From: UBA5078 sp051252515
GTDB taxonomy: Bacteria > Pseudomonadota > Gammaproteobacteria > Pseudomonadales > Pseudohongiellaceae
Reading direction: 5' to 3'
NCBI GenBank assembly: GCA_051252515.1
Contig: JBPOFS010000003.1
Coordinates: 1 to 64,000 of the forward strand
Length of the DNA stretch: 64,000 nt
Below are positions 17,369 to 26,902 of this stretch, piece by piece. The position numbers and the translations under genes are program-made. The notes under the pieces are model-generated. The model had not been told where the DNA came from. It saw only the letters and a program-made list of their open reading frames with translations, and did no database searches. Each line of letters opens with the position of its first letter. The first letter of the stretch is position 1.

Positions 17369-18051
17369 TCATCGAAATCATCGTAGTAAGCCCCGTCATT
17401 GACCAGATACTCACGCTGTTGCAGATAGGCCTCTCTTACAAAGAGGTATTCGTCCCCAGAGATTAGCCCTTCTAACGAAAGCACCGAGGCCCGGTCATCA
17501 ACAAAGCCCAAGACCGTTAGAGTCGTTCTAGCGCCATCTTCTTGGTAATACTGAATTGGATTAAACAAAGTATCGAGCACTAGGCCCAAAGAGTCGCGCA
17601 CAGAGCTAGAGCCAAAGAAAGGAATGACGACATAGGGACCAGCCCCTACTCCCCAACGGCCAAATGTTTGGCCAAAATCTTCTTCGTTTTTTGACAATCC
17701 AACAGACGAGGCGACATCGATGATGCCCCCTACTCCGACCGTAGTATTGATTAGCAATCTACCCGAATCAGAAGCCGCATCGCGAAACTTAAGTTGTAGT
17801 AGGTCATTGGCGAGCACATTCACGTCATCGATGTTACTAAAGAAGTTACCAATACCCTGACGCACGACGTTTGGGGTTAGCCGCACATAAGTGATTGCAA
17901 TAGGTCGTAGCACCCATCCATCGAGTTTCTTGTTGAATGCATAGATCTTGGCATTGGTGTCCTGCCAAGGATCTGCCGCATAAGTAAGCGGGCTACCGGC
18001 AAACATCGCCAGCAACAAGCCCCAAGAGATTAATCTCACTACCCTGCTCAC
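17362..18051 (-). CDS. mlaA: MlaA/VacJ-family lipid-asymmetry protein
   Basis: The 229-residue protein matches MlaA, the outer-membrane component that removes misplaced phospholipids from the outer leaflet. It has DPWQDTNAKIYAFNKKLD, FFSNIDDVNVLANDLLQ, the FGQTFGRWGVGAGPYVVIPFFG core, and YLFVREAYLQQREYLVNDG near the end. The first 25 residues are a signal peptide ending TYAAD. No lipobox cysteine is visible, unlike E. coli MlaA. The C-terminus is acidic and Tyr/Asp rich. It is a solitary gene; the rest of the Mla pathway is not in the window. Confidence 0.9.
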   Translation of the reverse strand: MSRVVRLISWGLLLAMFAGSPLTYAADPWQDTNAKIYAFNKKLDGWVLRPIAITYVRLTPNVVRQGIGNFFSNIDDVNVLANDLLQLKFRDAASDSGRLLINTTVGVGGIIDVASSVGLSKNEEDFGQTFGRWGVGAGPYVVIPFFGSSSVRDSLGLVLDTLFNPIQYYQEDGARTTLTVLGFVDDRASVLSLEGLISGDEYLFVREAYLQQREYLVNDGAYYDDFDDY

Positions 18052-18292
18052 TTTAATAGAACCTCTGGAAAACCACTAAGCGTTAAATTCAAATTGTGGT
18101 GGCTAGGATCCCTTATTTAAGCCTAACCGTTAGTGATTAGACGCACATACAGGGCTAAAAGTTACAACAGCCACGAAAACGCCGGTATTATCCCAAACAC
18201 TGATCTTGAAAGACACACCCGTTTACGGGGAATCTCGGGAAATACAGAATTTGTCGGTTGGTGCCCATTTTTGCGCCCTGATTCGGACAGGT

Positions 18293-21200
18293 TTAGGGGC
18301 CTAGAAGGCCCTGGCGGCGAAGTTCTTCAAGTTTTTTCTCTAAACGCCTTGCTGACATCGGCACGCGCGTCCCTAAAGTCTGCGCGAACAGGGAAACCCG
18401 TAGCTCCTCTACATGCCAGCGTAGCTCAACTAGCTGTGAGTTGGTCGGACTTGCTTTTAGCCCTTTCTCTATAGTGCTTAGCAACTTGTTGATCGCTGAA
18501 GTGTATTCAGCATCTTTGGCAATTTGTCGCGGTAGTTTCTCTAAGCGCACATTAATCGCTTTGAGGTAGCGGGGATACTCCGTCAACCACATCGCTGGCG
18601 TACTTTGCAGATAGGCAGGGCTTAGCAAGGATTCGAGCTGCGCCTCGATGTCTTGTCTGGCCCCCTTGAACTGCGCGGTATCGAGCGAATTGACTTGCCG
18701 GCGAAGCGCAAAGACTTGTTCAGTGATCTCACTCATTAATCTGCAGAAGCGTTCCGCACAGGAAATTAAGTCGGATTTGCCTGCATTGAGAATCTTCTCA
18801 AACGTAGATTGATCCTGGGGGATCTTCAATGTGGCTGTCTCAAATGCCAACTGATACACCGCGCGTAGACCTTCTTCTTCAAAATTGTCGCTTAGACTAG
18901 AGGCCTTCAGTGCTAACGACTTTCTGAGTTTTTTCAAGGCATCCAATATCGCGCGCTTTTGTTGTGTCGTGCGTAATACAAAAAGCGTGATCAATCCTTC
19001 TCGACTCAAAGTCTCAGCTAGGACTGGTGTCTCTTGCAGCACAATAGCGACGCTATCGCCTTGATCAACCAATGCGGGGTAGCGAGTCACTCTAATTTTC
19101 GCATCAATCACTAGCTCTTTTGGTAGCTCACCGAAATCCCATGCGGTGATGCCGGTGCGTTCTAAGGGATGCTTGGATTGTTCCGCTAAAGCCGTTACCG
19201 CGCCTTTGCAAAATTGGTTCTGTAGTTTCTGTAAATTCTGACCGCGTGCGAGCTCTTCGCCGCTCTCATCAAGGACTCGTAACCAAGGGCGTAAGTAAGG
19301 AGGTAATTCCACACTTTCTAAATCCATCACATTCAGTTCGATATTTTTTCTGCGTTTAGCGTAATCGCGTAGTAATTGTAGTAACGCTAAAGAAGGCGCT
19401 TTCTCTTGTGGTGATAAAGCAAGCGTCGACATAAATGCGTCGACAAAATCAGGCACGGGAATAAATTGTTTCCGTAAATTCTTAGGCAGACCTTTTAGTG
19501 TCACTACACACCGTTCTTGTATATTGCCCGGAATCATCCAGTCTAAGTCTTGTTCACGCATCTGCGCCAAGATGCCTACCGGCAGGTCTACAAATGCCCC
19601 ATCGTCTTTACTGCCTGGTTTAAAGGTATAAGCGATTTCAAGTGGGTTGTTTTGCACCCAAGTGGAGTCAGGGAAATTATGTTCTGTCTGCGAATCAATC
19701 TCACGGTGTAGCAAGTCTTCTTTGGTCATGAAAAGCAGTTGTTTATTGCCTTTATGAGCCTCTTGCTTCAACCAAGTCTCTAGTGAACGTGTCTCGTTGA
19801 TCTCTAATGGTATTTGTCGCGCGTAGAAATCGAAAAGCTGTTCCTCGCCAATAATGATATCCGGACGCCGTAGTTTTTCTTCTTCCTTGCGTAGAGTCTC
19901 TAGTAGGAGGCTATTGTGTTCGTAAAATTTTGCTCTAGTTTTAAGATTAAGTGCGACTAAAGCTTCGCGAATAAATATTTCTCGACTAAGGGCTGGGTCG
20001 ATATGAGCAAAGCCTACTTTTTGCTTTTCGATTAACACTAAACCAAAAAGAGAGACCTTTTCATAAGCCATCACCTGGCCTCTGTTTTTCTCCCAATGAG
20101 CTTCGGAATAATCTCTTTTAACCAGGTCACCTGCCGCACTGACTGCCCACTGTGGCTGTATGCTAGCGGCCAGTGTTGCAAACAATTTAGAGGTTTCAAT
20201 GAGCTCTGCCGTGACGACCCATTTAGGGCCTTTTTTAAACAGGCTAGAACTAGGGAATATCGAAAAACGTCGGCCACGACTCCCTTGATATTGTCCATCC
20301 TCGATTTTCATTCCCAACTGATTAAGCGATCCGCTCAGAATTGCGCGATGCACCGCTTCGTAATCGATTTCTACATTGTCTTGTGTGCTGTCTGCGCGGC
20401 GGTTTTCTTTAAACCCTAATTGCTGACAAGTGAGATGCAATTGTCTATGTGTCTCTCGCCATTCGCGCATTCTTAAATAAGAGAGAAAGTGTTTTTTACA
20501 GTATTGGCGTAAGGCGTTCTGATTGAGTGTTTGTCTTTGGTTCTCGAAACTGGACCAGAGTAAAACCCAAGATAAAAAGTCTGATTCTGGGTGAGAGAAT
20601 TCCTTATGCATCTCACGTGCGGCCTGTCGCTTATCCGCAGGTGTTTCACGAGGGTCTTGCACGCTCATAGCACTGACAATGATGAGCAGTTCTTGTAAAC
20701 ACCCTCTAGAGGCAGCCTCTATCAACATGCGCCCTAAGCGCGGATCGGCTGGGATCGTCGCCATCTTTCGTCCAACACTTGTCATCACGCGTTGTTTGTT
20801 GATGGCGCCGAGTTCAAATAATAGTTTAAAGCCATCATTAATAGCTTTACGTTCGGGCATATCGAGAAACGGGAAGTCATCAATCTCACCAAGGCCGAGC
20901 ATTAGCATTTGTAAGATGACGGCACTAAGATTTGTGCGTTGGATCTCGGGATCAGTGAACTCTGGCCGACTGTTGAAGTCTTCCTCACTGAATAGGCGGA
21001 TACAGGTGCCGTGACTAACACGTCCACACCGCCCTGCTCTTTGATTAGCACTGGCCTGAGAGATTCTCTCTATCGGCAATCGCTGCACTTTGCTTTGCAC
21101 GCTATAGCGCGATATTCGCGCATAGCCGGTATCAATAACATAGACAATGCCTGGCACCGTGAGTGAGGTTTCTGCGACATTGGTAGAGAGGATAATGCGC

Positions 21201-22216
21201 CGTCCACGATGAGGCGCAAAAATTCTATTCTGCTCGGCAGGAGTGAGTCGTGCATACAAAGGAAGCACTTCGCTATTGCGTAGCTGGCGTTTTCGCAGCT
21301 CTAAGGCAAGGTCCCGAATCTCACGTTCACTACTAAGAAAAACCAGCACATCCCCAGGCCCTTTTCTCTCGCTACGCTCCATGCTTTCAATTTCTTCAAG
21401 CGCTGACACGACACCTTCATTGATAGGATCGTCGTTGTCGGGCTCGGAAGGTCTATAGACAATATCAACCGGATAGGTACGTCCTGATACTGAAACGATG
21501 GGAGCATCGGAAAAATGTTTGGAGAATTTTTCAACATCGATTGTGGCCGATGTAATTATCACTTTTAGATCTTTTCGTTTAGCCGTGAGCTGTTTCAAAA
21601 ATCCTAAAAGAAAATCGATATTGAGACTACGCTCATGCGCCTCATCGATAATGAGCACTTCATATTTGTTCAGGAATCGGTCTTGTTGAATCTCCGCTAG
21701 CAAAATGCCATCGGTCATCAACTTCACGAGCGTCATATCATCGGTGTTATCGGTGAAACGTACTTGGTAACCGATACTCTTGCCTAAAGGGACATTGACC
21801 TCTTCGGCAATACGCGTGGCGACCGCTCGTGCTGCGATCCGTCGTGGTTGAGTGTGTCCGATAAGGCCTTTGGCACCATAGCCTAGCTCGAGACACAGCT
21901 TTGGCAGCTGAGTCGTTTTACCTGAGCCTGTATCGCCAGCCAGAACGATGACCTGGTGTTGCTGCAACGCCTTGATAATATCATCGCGCTTTTGAGAGAC
22001 CGGCAACTCTTCAGGGTATTGAATCGAAGGAATGGTCGCGCGACGTTTTTCCACACGCTGGATCGAGGCGAGCATACGTTTTTCTAAGGCTTTTTCGTTG
22101 CCTGAGTCATCAGGAGCCGACTTTTGGGCTTTCCTCAGGCGAGATATCGCCATTCGGAAAGCATGTTGATCTGCCATCATACACTTGGCAATCAGTGATT
22201 CTAATGAAACCTGCAC
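18293..22216 (-). CDS. hrpA: ATP-dependent RNA helicase HrpA
   Basis: This 1307-residue DEAH-box helicase is the family's typical size. Walker A is AGDTGSGKTTQ near residue 95, the DEAH box is IIDEAHERSLNIDF near 190, and motif III is TSATI. Motif VI is QRAGRCGRV near 390. The HrpA-specific C-terminal DUF3418-type region fills the rest (SWLVRYPRYLKAI-like segment TEYPRYLKAIN). In E. coli HrpA processes daa mRNA and rescues stalled ribosomes. It is separated from fadD by 40 bp. Confidence 0.95.
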   Translation of the reverse strand: MQVSLESLIAKCMMADQHAFRMAISRLRKAQKSAPDDSGNEKALEKRMLASIQRVEKRRATIPSIQYPEELPVSQKRDDIIKALQQHQVIVLAGDTGSGKTTQLPKLCLELGYGAKGLIGHTQPRRIAARAVATRIAEEVNVPLGKSIGYQVRFTDNTDDMTLVKLMTDGILLAEIQQDRFLNKYEVLIIDEAHERSLNIDFLLGFLKQLTAKRKDLKVIITSATIDVEKFSKHFSDAPIVSVSGRTYPVDIVYRPSEPDNDDPINEGVVSALEEIESMERSERKGPGDVLVFLSSEREIRDLALELRKRQLRNSEVLPLYARLTPAEQNRIFAPHRGRRIILSTNVAETSLTVPGIVYVIDTGYARISRYSVQSKVQRLPIERISQASANQRAGRCGRVSHGTCIRLFSEEDFNSRPEFTDPEIQRTNLSAVILQMLMLGLGEIDDFPFLDMPERKAINDGFKLLFELGAINKQRVMTSVGRKMATIPADPRLGRMLIEAASRGCLQELLIIVSAMSVQDPRETPADKRQAAREMHKEFSHPESDFLSWVLLWSSFENQRQTLNQNALRQYCKKHFLSYLRMREWRETHRQLHLTCQQLGFKENRRADSTQDNVEIDYEAVHRAILSGSLNQLGMKIEDGQYQGSRGRRFSIFPSSSLFKKGPKWVVTAELIETSKLFATLAASIQPQWAVSAAGDLVKRDYSEAHWEKNRGQVMAYEKVSLFGLVLIEKQKVGFAHIDPALSREIFIREALVALNLKTRAKFYEHNSLLLETLRKEEEKLRRPDIIIGEEQLFDFYARQIPLEINETRSLETWLKQEAHKGNKQLLFMTKEDLLHREIDSQTEHNFPDSTWVQNNPLEIAYTFKPGSKDDGAFVDLPVGILAQMREQDLDWMIPGNIQERCVVTLKGLPKNLRKQFIPVPDFVDAFMSTLALSPQEKAPSLALLQLLRDYAKRRKNIELNVMDLESVELPPYLRPWLRVLDESGEELARGQNLQKLQNQFCKGAVTALAEQSKHPLERTGITAWDFGELPKELVIDAKIRVTRYPALVDQGDSVAIVLQETPVLAETLSREGLITLFVLRTTQQKRAILDALKKLRKSLALKASSLSDNFEEEGLRAVYQLAFETATLKIPQDQSTFEKILNAGKSDLISCAERFCRLMSEITEQVFALRRQVNSLDTAQFKGARQDIEAQLESLLSPAYLQSTPAMWLTEYPRYLKAINVRLEKLPRQIAKDAEYTSAINKLLSTIEKGLKASPTNSQLVELRWHVEELRVSLFAQTLGTRVPMSARRLEKKLEELRRQGLLGP

Positions 22217-22256
22217 TCAGTTCGATCCTTCTACATCAGTGATAGGAAGTGACTTA

Positions 22257-23930
22257 CTACCCTTCACTTTCTAGCTTGGTTAATTCTTTTTCGCGCAGTT
22301 CGCGCCGCAAAACTTTACCAATATTGGATTTCGGAAGCTCGTCTACGAACTCTATTTCTTTGGGCACTTTATATGCTGTAAGACTTGCTCTGCAGTGTTT
22401 TATAACGTCAGCGACAGTGAGCTTACTATCGCGACTAACAACGAATAGCTTCACTTTCTCACCTGTTTTTTCACACGGGAGTCCAATGGCGGCGCTTTCA
22501 AATATGTCTGGATGCTGATTGACTACCTCTTCGACTTCACTTGGATAGACATTGAACCCCGATACGAGAATAAGCTCTTTCTTACGGTCAACGATTCGGA
22601 TATATCCCTCTGGGTCTATCTGCGCGAAATCTCCCGTTTTAAACCATCCATCTTCTGTGAGCGATTCAGCGGTCGCCTCAGCTTGGTTCCAGTAGCCTTT
22701 CATCACTTGTGGCCCCCTTACCCATAGCTCGCCTTTTTCACCTTCGGGTAGCACTTTTTCCTCGTCATCTACCACTTGTAGCTGTGTCAGTGGTACTGCA
22801 AAACCCACAGTTCCCAACTTCACTTGGCCAGGCAAGTTCACTGACACTACTGGGGAGCATTCTGTAAGCCCATAGCCTTCGAAGACTTCGCATTTTGTAA
22901 TGCGCGTCCACTCATTAGCGACACTTACAGTTAACGCCATACCTCCGGCAGCACAAAAGCGTAATTGGCTGAAATCGACCTCTTCTATCTTGGCATGTCG
23001 ACACATCGCCAAATATAGAGTGTTGATTCCCAAAAACCCATTCGGCTTCGTGTCTTTTAGAACCTTCACAAGGCCATCGATGTCGCGTGGATTAGGAATG
23101 AGGATACTATGATTGCCCGCATAGACCATGGCGAGGCAATGCATCATAAAGGCATAGGTATGATAAAGCGGTAAAGGGCCAATGATGCTGTCTTGTCCAT
23201 CACGTATCACACGATTACTGGCTGCTCGCAACTGCACCATATTGGCCAATAAGTTTTTATGTGTGAGCATGGCGCCCTTAGAGACTCCAGTGGTGCCTCC
23301 GGTATACAAAATGATAGCCAGATCGGTTCCGGAATCCACACGGGGTTCATCAGCGTAAGTGGTTTTTCCGTCAACGATATCGACCCATTTGCTTGCATTG
23401 GGCAAGTTATAGGCGGGAACCATTTTCTTTAAATACTTGGCGCCAGCATTGACTACAAATCGTTTCAAACTCGGCAATGCATCGCCAACATCGGTGACGA
23501 TGATTGTTTCGATTTCAGTGTGCGCCAATATGTTTTCAAGTTTGCTAGCAAAATTGCTCAATATCACGATGCCTTTCGCACCCGAATCGACAAATTGGTG
23601 CTCCATCTCGCGCTCGGTATAAAGAGGATTGGTGTTCACTAGTACGAGGCCGGCTTTTACCGCCGCAATGGCCACGATAGGAAACTGGAGCACATTGGGC
23701 AACTGAATCGCAATTCTATCCCCTGGCTTCAAAGAGGTCTTGTGCACCAAATGATGACAAAACTCATTGCTAAGCGTTTCTAGTTCGCGAAAGCTTATAG
23801 TATGGCCTAATGCCGAAAATGCGGGTTTGTCGCCATAGTGTTTGAAGGCAAAGGTATACATCTCATACAAATGTGAGAATCGTTCTGGGTCTAGATCATC
23901 GACCATATTGATCATTGGCGCTGCAGTCAT
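22257..23930 (-). CDS. fadD: Long-chain fatty-acid--CoA ligase
   Basis: The 557-residue adenylate-forming enzyme activates fatty acids with ATP and CoA. The AMP-binding motif is ILYTGGTTGVSKGAMLTHKN near residue 210. Further motifs are GYGLTECSPV, DGWFKTGDFAQID and DRKKELILVSGFNVYPSEVE, and the C-terminal lysine region is SNIGKVLRREL. Length fits FadD. It could equally serve another medium- or long-chain substrate; fad regulators are not visible nearby. Confidence 0.88.
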   Translation of the reverse strand: MTAAPMINMVDDLDPERFSHLYEMYTFAFKHYGDKPAFSALGHTISFRELETLSNEFCHHLVHKTSLKPGDRIAIQLPNVLQFPIVAIAAVKAGLVLVNTNPLYTEREMEHQFVDSGAKGIVILSNFASKLENILAHTEIETIIVTDVGDALPSLKRFVVNAGAKYLKKMVPAYNLPNASKWVDIVDGKTTYADEPRVDSGTDLAIILYTGGTTGVSKGAMLTHKNLLANMVQLRAASNRVIRDGQDSIIGPLPLYHTYAFMMHCLAMVYAGNHSILIPNPRDIDGLVKVLKDTKPNGFLGINTLYLAMCRHAKIEEVDFSQLRFCAAGGMALTVSVANEWTRITKCEVFEGYGLTECSPVVSVNLPGQVKLGTVGFAVPLTQLQVVDDEEKVLPEGEKGELWVRGPQVMKGYWNQAEATAESLTEDGWFKTGDFAQIDPEGYIRIVDRKKELILVSGFNVYPSEVEEVVNQHPDIFESAAIGLPCEKTGEKVKLFVVSRDSKLTVADVIKHCRASLTAYKVPKEIEFVDELPKSNIGKVLRRELREKELTKLESEG

Positions 23931-23963
23931 AATATTCGTCTCATTTTTATCGAATCATTAACG

Positions 23964-25178
23964 CTAATCATTGCGAAGAGGCACAGGCGGCTTTTTATTT
24001 TTGCCACTCAATAATGCCATTGCCTCTTCTAAACCATTCGCACTGAGTGGAAACATACGATCCTCTACCAGTTCTCGTACCAATTCGATGGAATAATTGT
24101 GCTCCCAGTAGTCCTTGCTCACTGGATTTAGCCAAACGAGGTTATCGAAGCGCTCAGTTAGTCGTGACATCCACGTAGCGCCAGCCTCTTCATTGTAATG
24201 TTCTATACTGCCACCAACGTGGCTAATCTCATAGGGGGCCATGGTCGCATCCCCTACAAAAATGACCTTATAGTCTTTGGGATACCTGTACAGGATGTCA
24301 TATAAGGCGGTGGATTCTGCTATTCGGCGATGGCTTTTCTTCCAAACAGACTCATAAAGAAAGTTATGAAAGTAGAAATATTCTAGATGTTTAAACTCTG
24401 ATCGTGCGGCGGAGAATAATTCCTCACAAATGCGCACATAAGGGTCCATCGAGCCCCCTACATCAAAGAAGATTAAGACTTTTACCGCATTATGCCGTTC
24501 TGGCACCATTTTTATGTCGAGCAGTCCCGCATTGCGCGCCGTTGCGTTGATTGTGTCAGAGATATCCAGTTCATCCTCTGCTCCGGTGCGTGCAAACTTG
24601 CGCAGGCGTCGCAACGCCATCTTGAGATTGCGAGTCCCGATTTCAACATCGTCATCGAGATCTCGATACAGGCGTTTGTCCCATACTTTGACTGCTCGCT
24701 GATGCCGAGACTCGCCCTGCCCCATGCGAATGCCTTCGGGATTATAGCCATGGGCACCATAGGGTGATGTACCACCCGTGCCAATCCATTTATTGCCGCC
24801 TTGATGTTTACCTTTTTGTTCCTCTAAGCGTTTACGGAACTCTTCAAACAGTTTCTCAAGCCCCCCCATCGCTTCGATCTCGGATTTTTCCAGATCACTT
24901 AGGCTGGATTCGAACTCCTTACGCAGCCAGTCTTCTGGAATCAGCGCCTCTAACACATCATCTAACTGTGAGAGCGTCTTAAAATATTTGGAAAAGGCGC
25001 GATCAAAGCGATCGAAGTACTTCTCATCTTTAACCATGCATAGTCGGGCCAAGAAGTAGAAATCGTCGCGATCCGCAAACACGATTCCTTTCTCTAAGCA
25101 TTCGAGAAGTGCGAATAGCTCTGACAAAGTCACGGGGATTTTTTCGGCGCGCAGTGCTTGGAAAAATTGAATTAGCAT
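23964..25178 (-). CDS. VWA-domain (CoxE-like) protein
   Basis: The start is placed at ATG 25178 (MLIQFFQALRAEKIPVT), which matches family N-termini and leaves a 4-bp gap to the MoxR gene; an upstream in-frame ATG would overlap it. The 404-residue product has an N-terminal helical region, a charged middle (RKRLEEQKGKHQGGNKWIGTGG) and a C-terminal von Willebrand A domain. The metal site is partly changed: ILIFFDVGGSMD replaces DxSxS with DxGGS. Such proteins pair with MoxR AAA+ ATPases as chaperone modules, with CoxE acting in Mo-hydroxylase maturation. No client enzyme is seen here. Confidence 0.85.
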   Translation of the reverse strand: MLIQFFQALRAEKIPVTLSELFALLECLEKGIVFADRDDFYFLARLCMVKDEKYFDRFDRAFSKYFKTLSQLDDVLEALIPEDWLRKEFESSLSDLEKSEIEAMGGLEKLFEEFRKRLEEQKGKHQGGNKWIGTGGTSPYGAHGYNPEGIRMGQGESRHQRAVKVWDKRLYRDLDDDVEIGTRNLKMALRRLRKFARTGAEDELDISDTINATARNAGLLDIKMVPERHNAVKVLIFFDVGGSMDPYVRICEELFSAARSEFKHLEYFYFHNFLYESVWKKSHRRIAESTALYDILYRYPKDYKVIFVGDATMAPYEISHVGGSIEHYNEEAGATWMSRLTERFDNLVWLNPVSKDYWEHNYSIELVRELVEDRMFPLSANGLEEAMALLSGKNKKPPVPLRND

Positions 25179-25182
25179 AGGC

Positions 25183-26028
25183 TTAGCGCTTGGCTCTATG
25201 CATGAATGCCAGACGCTCCAATAAATGAACATCTTGTTCGTTTTTCAACAAAGCACCATACAAAGGCGGGATTGCGTTTTTATTCTCATGATCTTTGAGG
25301 ATTTCTTCTGGGATATCATCTGCCAAAATTAACTTTAACCAATCAATAAGCTCTGACGTGGACGGTTTCTTTTTCAGACCAGGGACTTTACGGATGTCGA
25401 AGAATATCTCCATAGCCTGACGCAGCAAATCTTGTTTGATTTGAGGGTAATGCACGTGCACAATTTTTTCCATGATCACGGCATCGGGGAAATTAATGAA
25501 GTGGAAAAAGCACCGACGCAGAAACGCATCGGGTAACTCTTTTTCATTATTACTAGTGATAATAATGATAGGCCGATGAATGGCCTTTATACGCTGTCGG
25601 GTTTCGTAGACAAAGAATTCCATCTTGTCTAGCTCAAGCAATAGGTCATTAGGGAATTCGATATCAGCCTTGTCGATCTCATCAATCAACAAAACTACAG
25701 GCTCCTCAGAAGCAAACGCTTCCCATACTTTTCCTTTAAGAATGTAGTTGCCTATATCGTGGACACGATCATCACCTAGTTGCGAATCACGTAAGCGCGA
25801 CACTGCATCATATTCATATAAGCCTTGTTGGGCTTTGGTGGTGGATTTGATATGCCATTGGATAAGCGGATAACCTAGTGCTTGAGCGACTTGCTCAGCC
25901 AACATGGTTTTGCCTGTTCCAGGCTCTCCTTTGATCAGGAGTGGGCGTTGAAGACTTACGGCCGCATTGACCGCCATTTGTAGATCAGGAGTGGCAACGT
26001 ATTGCTCTGTGCCTTCGAATTTCTTCAT
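25183..26028 (-). CDS. MoxR-family AAA+ ATPase
   Basis: The 281-residue ATPase has Walker A KGEPGTGKTMLAEQVA near residue 37, Walker B VLLIDEIDKADIEFPNDLL, sensor 1 IITSNNEKELPDAFLRRCFF, and an arginine-finger region. It is the upstream partner of the VWA gene in a two-gene module. MoxR/VWA pairs remodel or metallate target complexes. The target is unknown here. Confidence 0.9.
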   Translation of the reverse strand: MKKFEGTEQYVATPDLQMAVNAAVSLQRPLLIKGEPGTGKTMLAEQVAQALGYPLIQWHIKSTTKAQQGLYEYDAVSRLRDSQLGDDRVHDIGNYILKGKVWEAFASEEPVVLLIDEIDKADIEFPNDLLLELDKMEFFVYETRQRIKAIHRPIIIITSNNEKELPDAFLRRCFFHFINFPDAVIMEKIVHVHYPQIKQDLLRQAMEIFFDIRKVPGLKKKPSTSELIDWLKLILADDIPEEILKDHENKNAIPPLYGALLKNEQDVHLLERLAFMHRAKR

Positions 26029-26068
26029 TGTCTGCGCATGCCCTTTCGTAAAGTGATAGAAACTAACT

Positions 26069-26431
26069 TTAACTTGAGGATGCAGGTGTTTTCTTAGCGC
26101 GACGGAACAAACGCTTGATGAGCGGCACGCTTAATGCCACTACAATAGCAAAGACGATAGCGAGAGAGAGCGGCACGAGTGCCCGCACGAAAGTAGTGCC
26201 ACCAACAGTGACTAAATCCAGCATGATGACCATTAGCGCAGGCGCTAATAGATCTGCTTCAGGACTTACATACCAGGGAGTAAACATCAAAGCGATTAAT
26301 ATGGCTCGCAGGGAGTTCGCTATTGGCTTGATTTTAATAACGCCAGTAAAGCGATAAAAAATCATATAGCACAATGTTCCCGCCGCTAAATAGACAGCCC
26401 AACCAACAATATAATCATATAGATCTAACAT
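26069..26431 (-). CDS. Small multi-pass membrane protein, unknown function
   Basis: The start is set at ATG 26431 (MLDLYDYIVGWAVYLAAG); the longer frame would run deep into ycgN. The 120-residue product has an N-terminal hydrophobic helix, further hydrophobic segments near 40-55 and 65-80, and a strong C-terminal one (LVPLSLAIVFAIVVALSVPL). A basic tail RLFRRAKK follows. It overlaps the ycgN stop by 7 nt, so it is co-translated with it. No family is confidently recognised. Confidence 0.75.
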   Translation of the reverse strand: MLDLYDYIVGWAVYLAAGTLCYMIFYRFTGVIKIKPIANSLRAILIALMFTPWYVSPEADLLAPALMVIMLDLVTVGGTTFVRALVPLSLAIVFAIVVALSVPLIKRLFRRAKKTPASSS

Positions 26432-26901
26432 GCGGCCTCTACCCAGCGAATGATATGTTCCTCCAACCCCTTTTCGTGCACAAACTCCTCCGAGATCACT
26501 TTCCCTGTTACCGAAATTTGCTGTGCGTTGATGGCTGCGCGCGAACCCGCAATTAGCGGATGCCAATCTGGCAATGGCTTACCCTCATAACGCAGTCTAT
26601 AGGCACAAGTATCTGGAATCCAGTGCAGTTCTTCTAACATCTCTAAGTCGAGCACTAAGCAGTCCGGCACTAACTTTTGCCGTTCTCCATATGCGGTGCA
26701 GGCACAGCGTTCGGTGTCGAGGTATTGGCATACAACACGGGTGTAATGAACGGTTTCGTCTTTGCTGTTGATAAGCTTCTTTAAGCAGCAGCGGCCACAG
26801 CCATCGCACAAGGCCTCCCACTCATCGCGGTTCAGCGACTCTAGAGGAAGCTCCCAAAAGCGTTCGGATAATTGCGGCTTAGATTCTGAGGATGTGGTCA
26901 T
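26425..26901 (-). CDS. ycgN: YcgN/YkgJ-family cysteine-cluster protein (UPF0260)
   Basis: The start at ATG 26901 gives 158 residues. The cysteine cluster CDGCGRCCLKKL, then CQYLDTERCACTAYGER and PDC, is the family hallmark and probably binds metal or an Fe-S cluster. YRLRYEGKPLPDWHPLI and GSRAAIN are further conserved blocks. It starts 1 bp after the rnd stop. The biochemical role of the family is not established. Confidence 0.9.
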   Translation of the reverse strand: MTTSSESKPQLSERFWELPLESLNRDEWEALCDGCGRCCLKKLINSKDETVHYTRVVCQYLDTERCACTAYGERQKLVPDCLVLDLEMLEELHWIPDTCAYRLRYEGKPLPDWHPLIAGSRAAINAQQISVTGKVISEEFVHEKGLEEHIIRWVEAAC

Positions 26902-26902
26902 G

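Noticed and set aside
18133..18474. Plus-strand frame overlapping the hrpA 3' end
   Set aside because: It is mostly antisense to hrpA, and the remainder has no ribosome site or recognisable domain.
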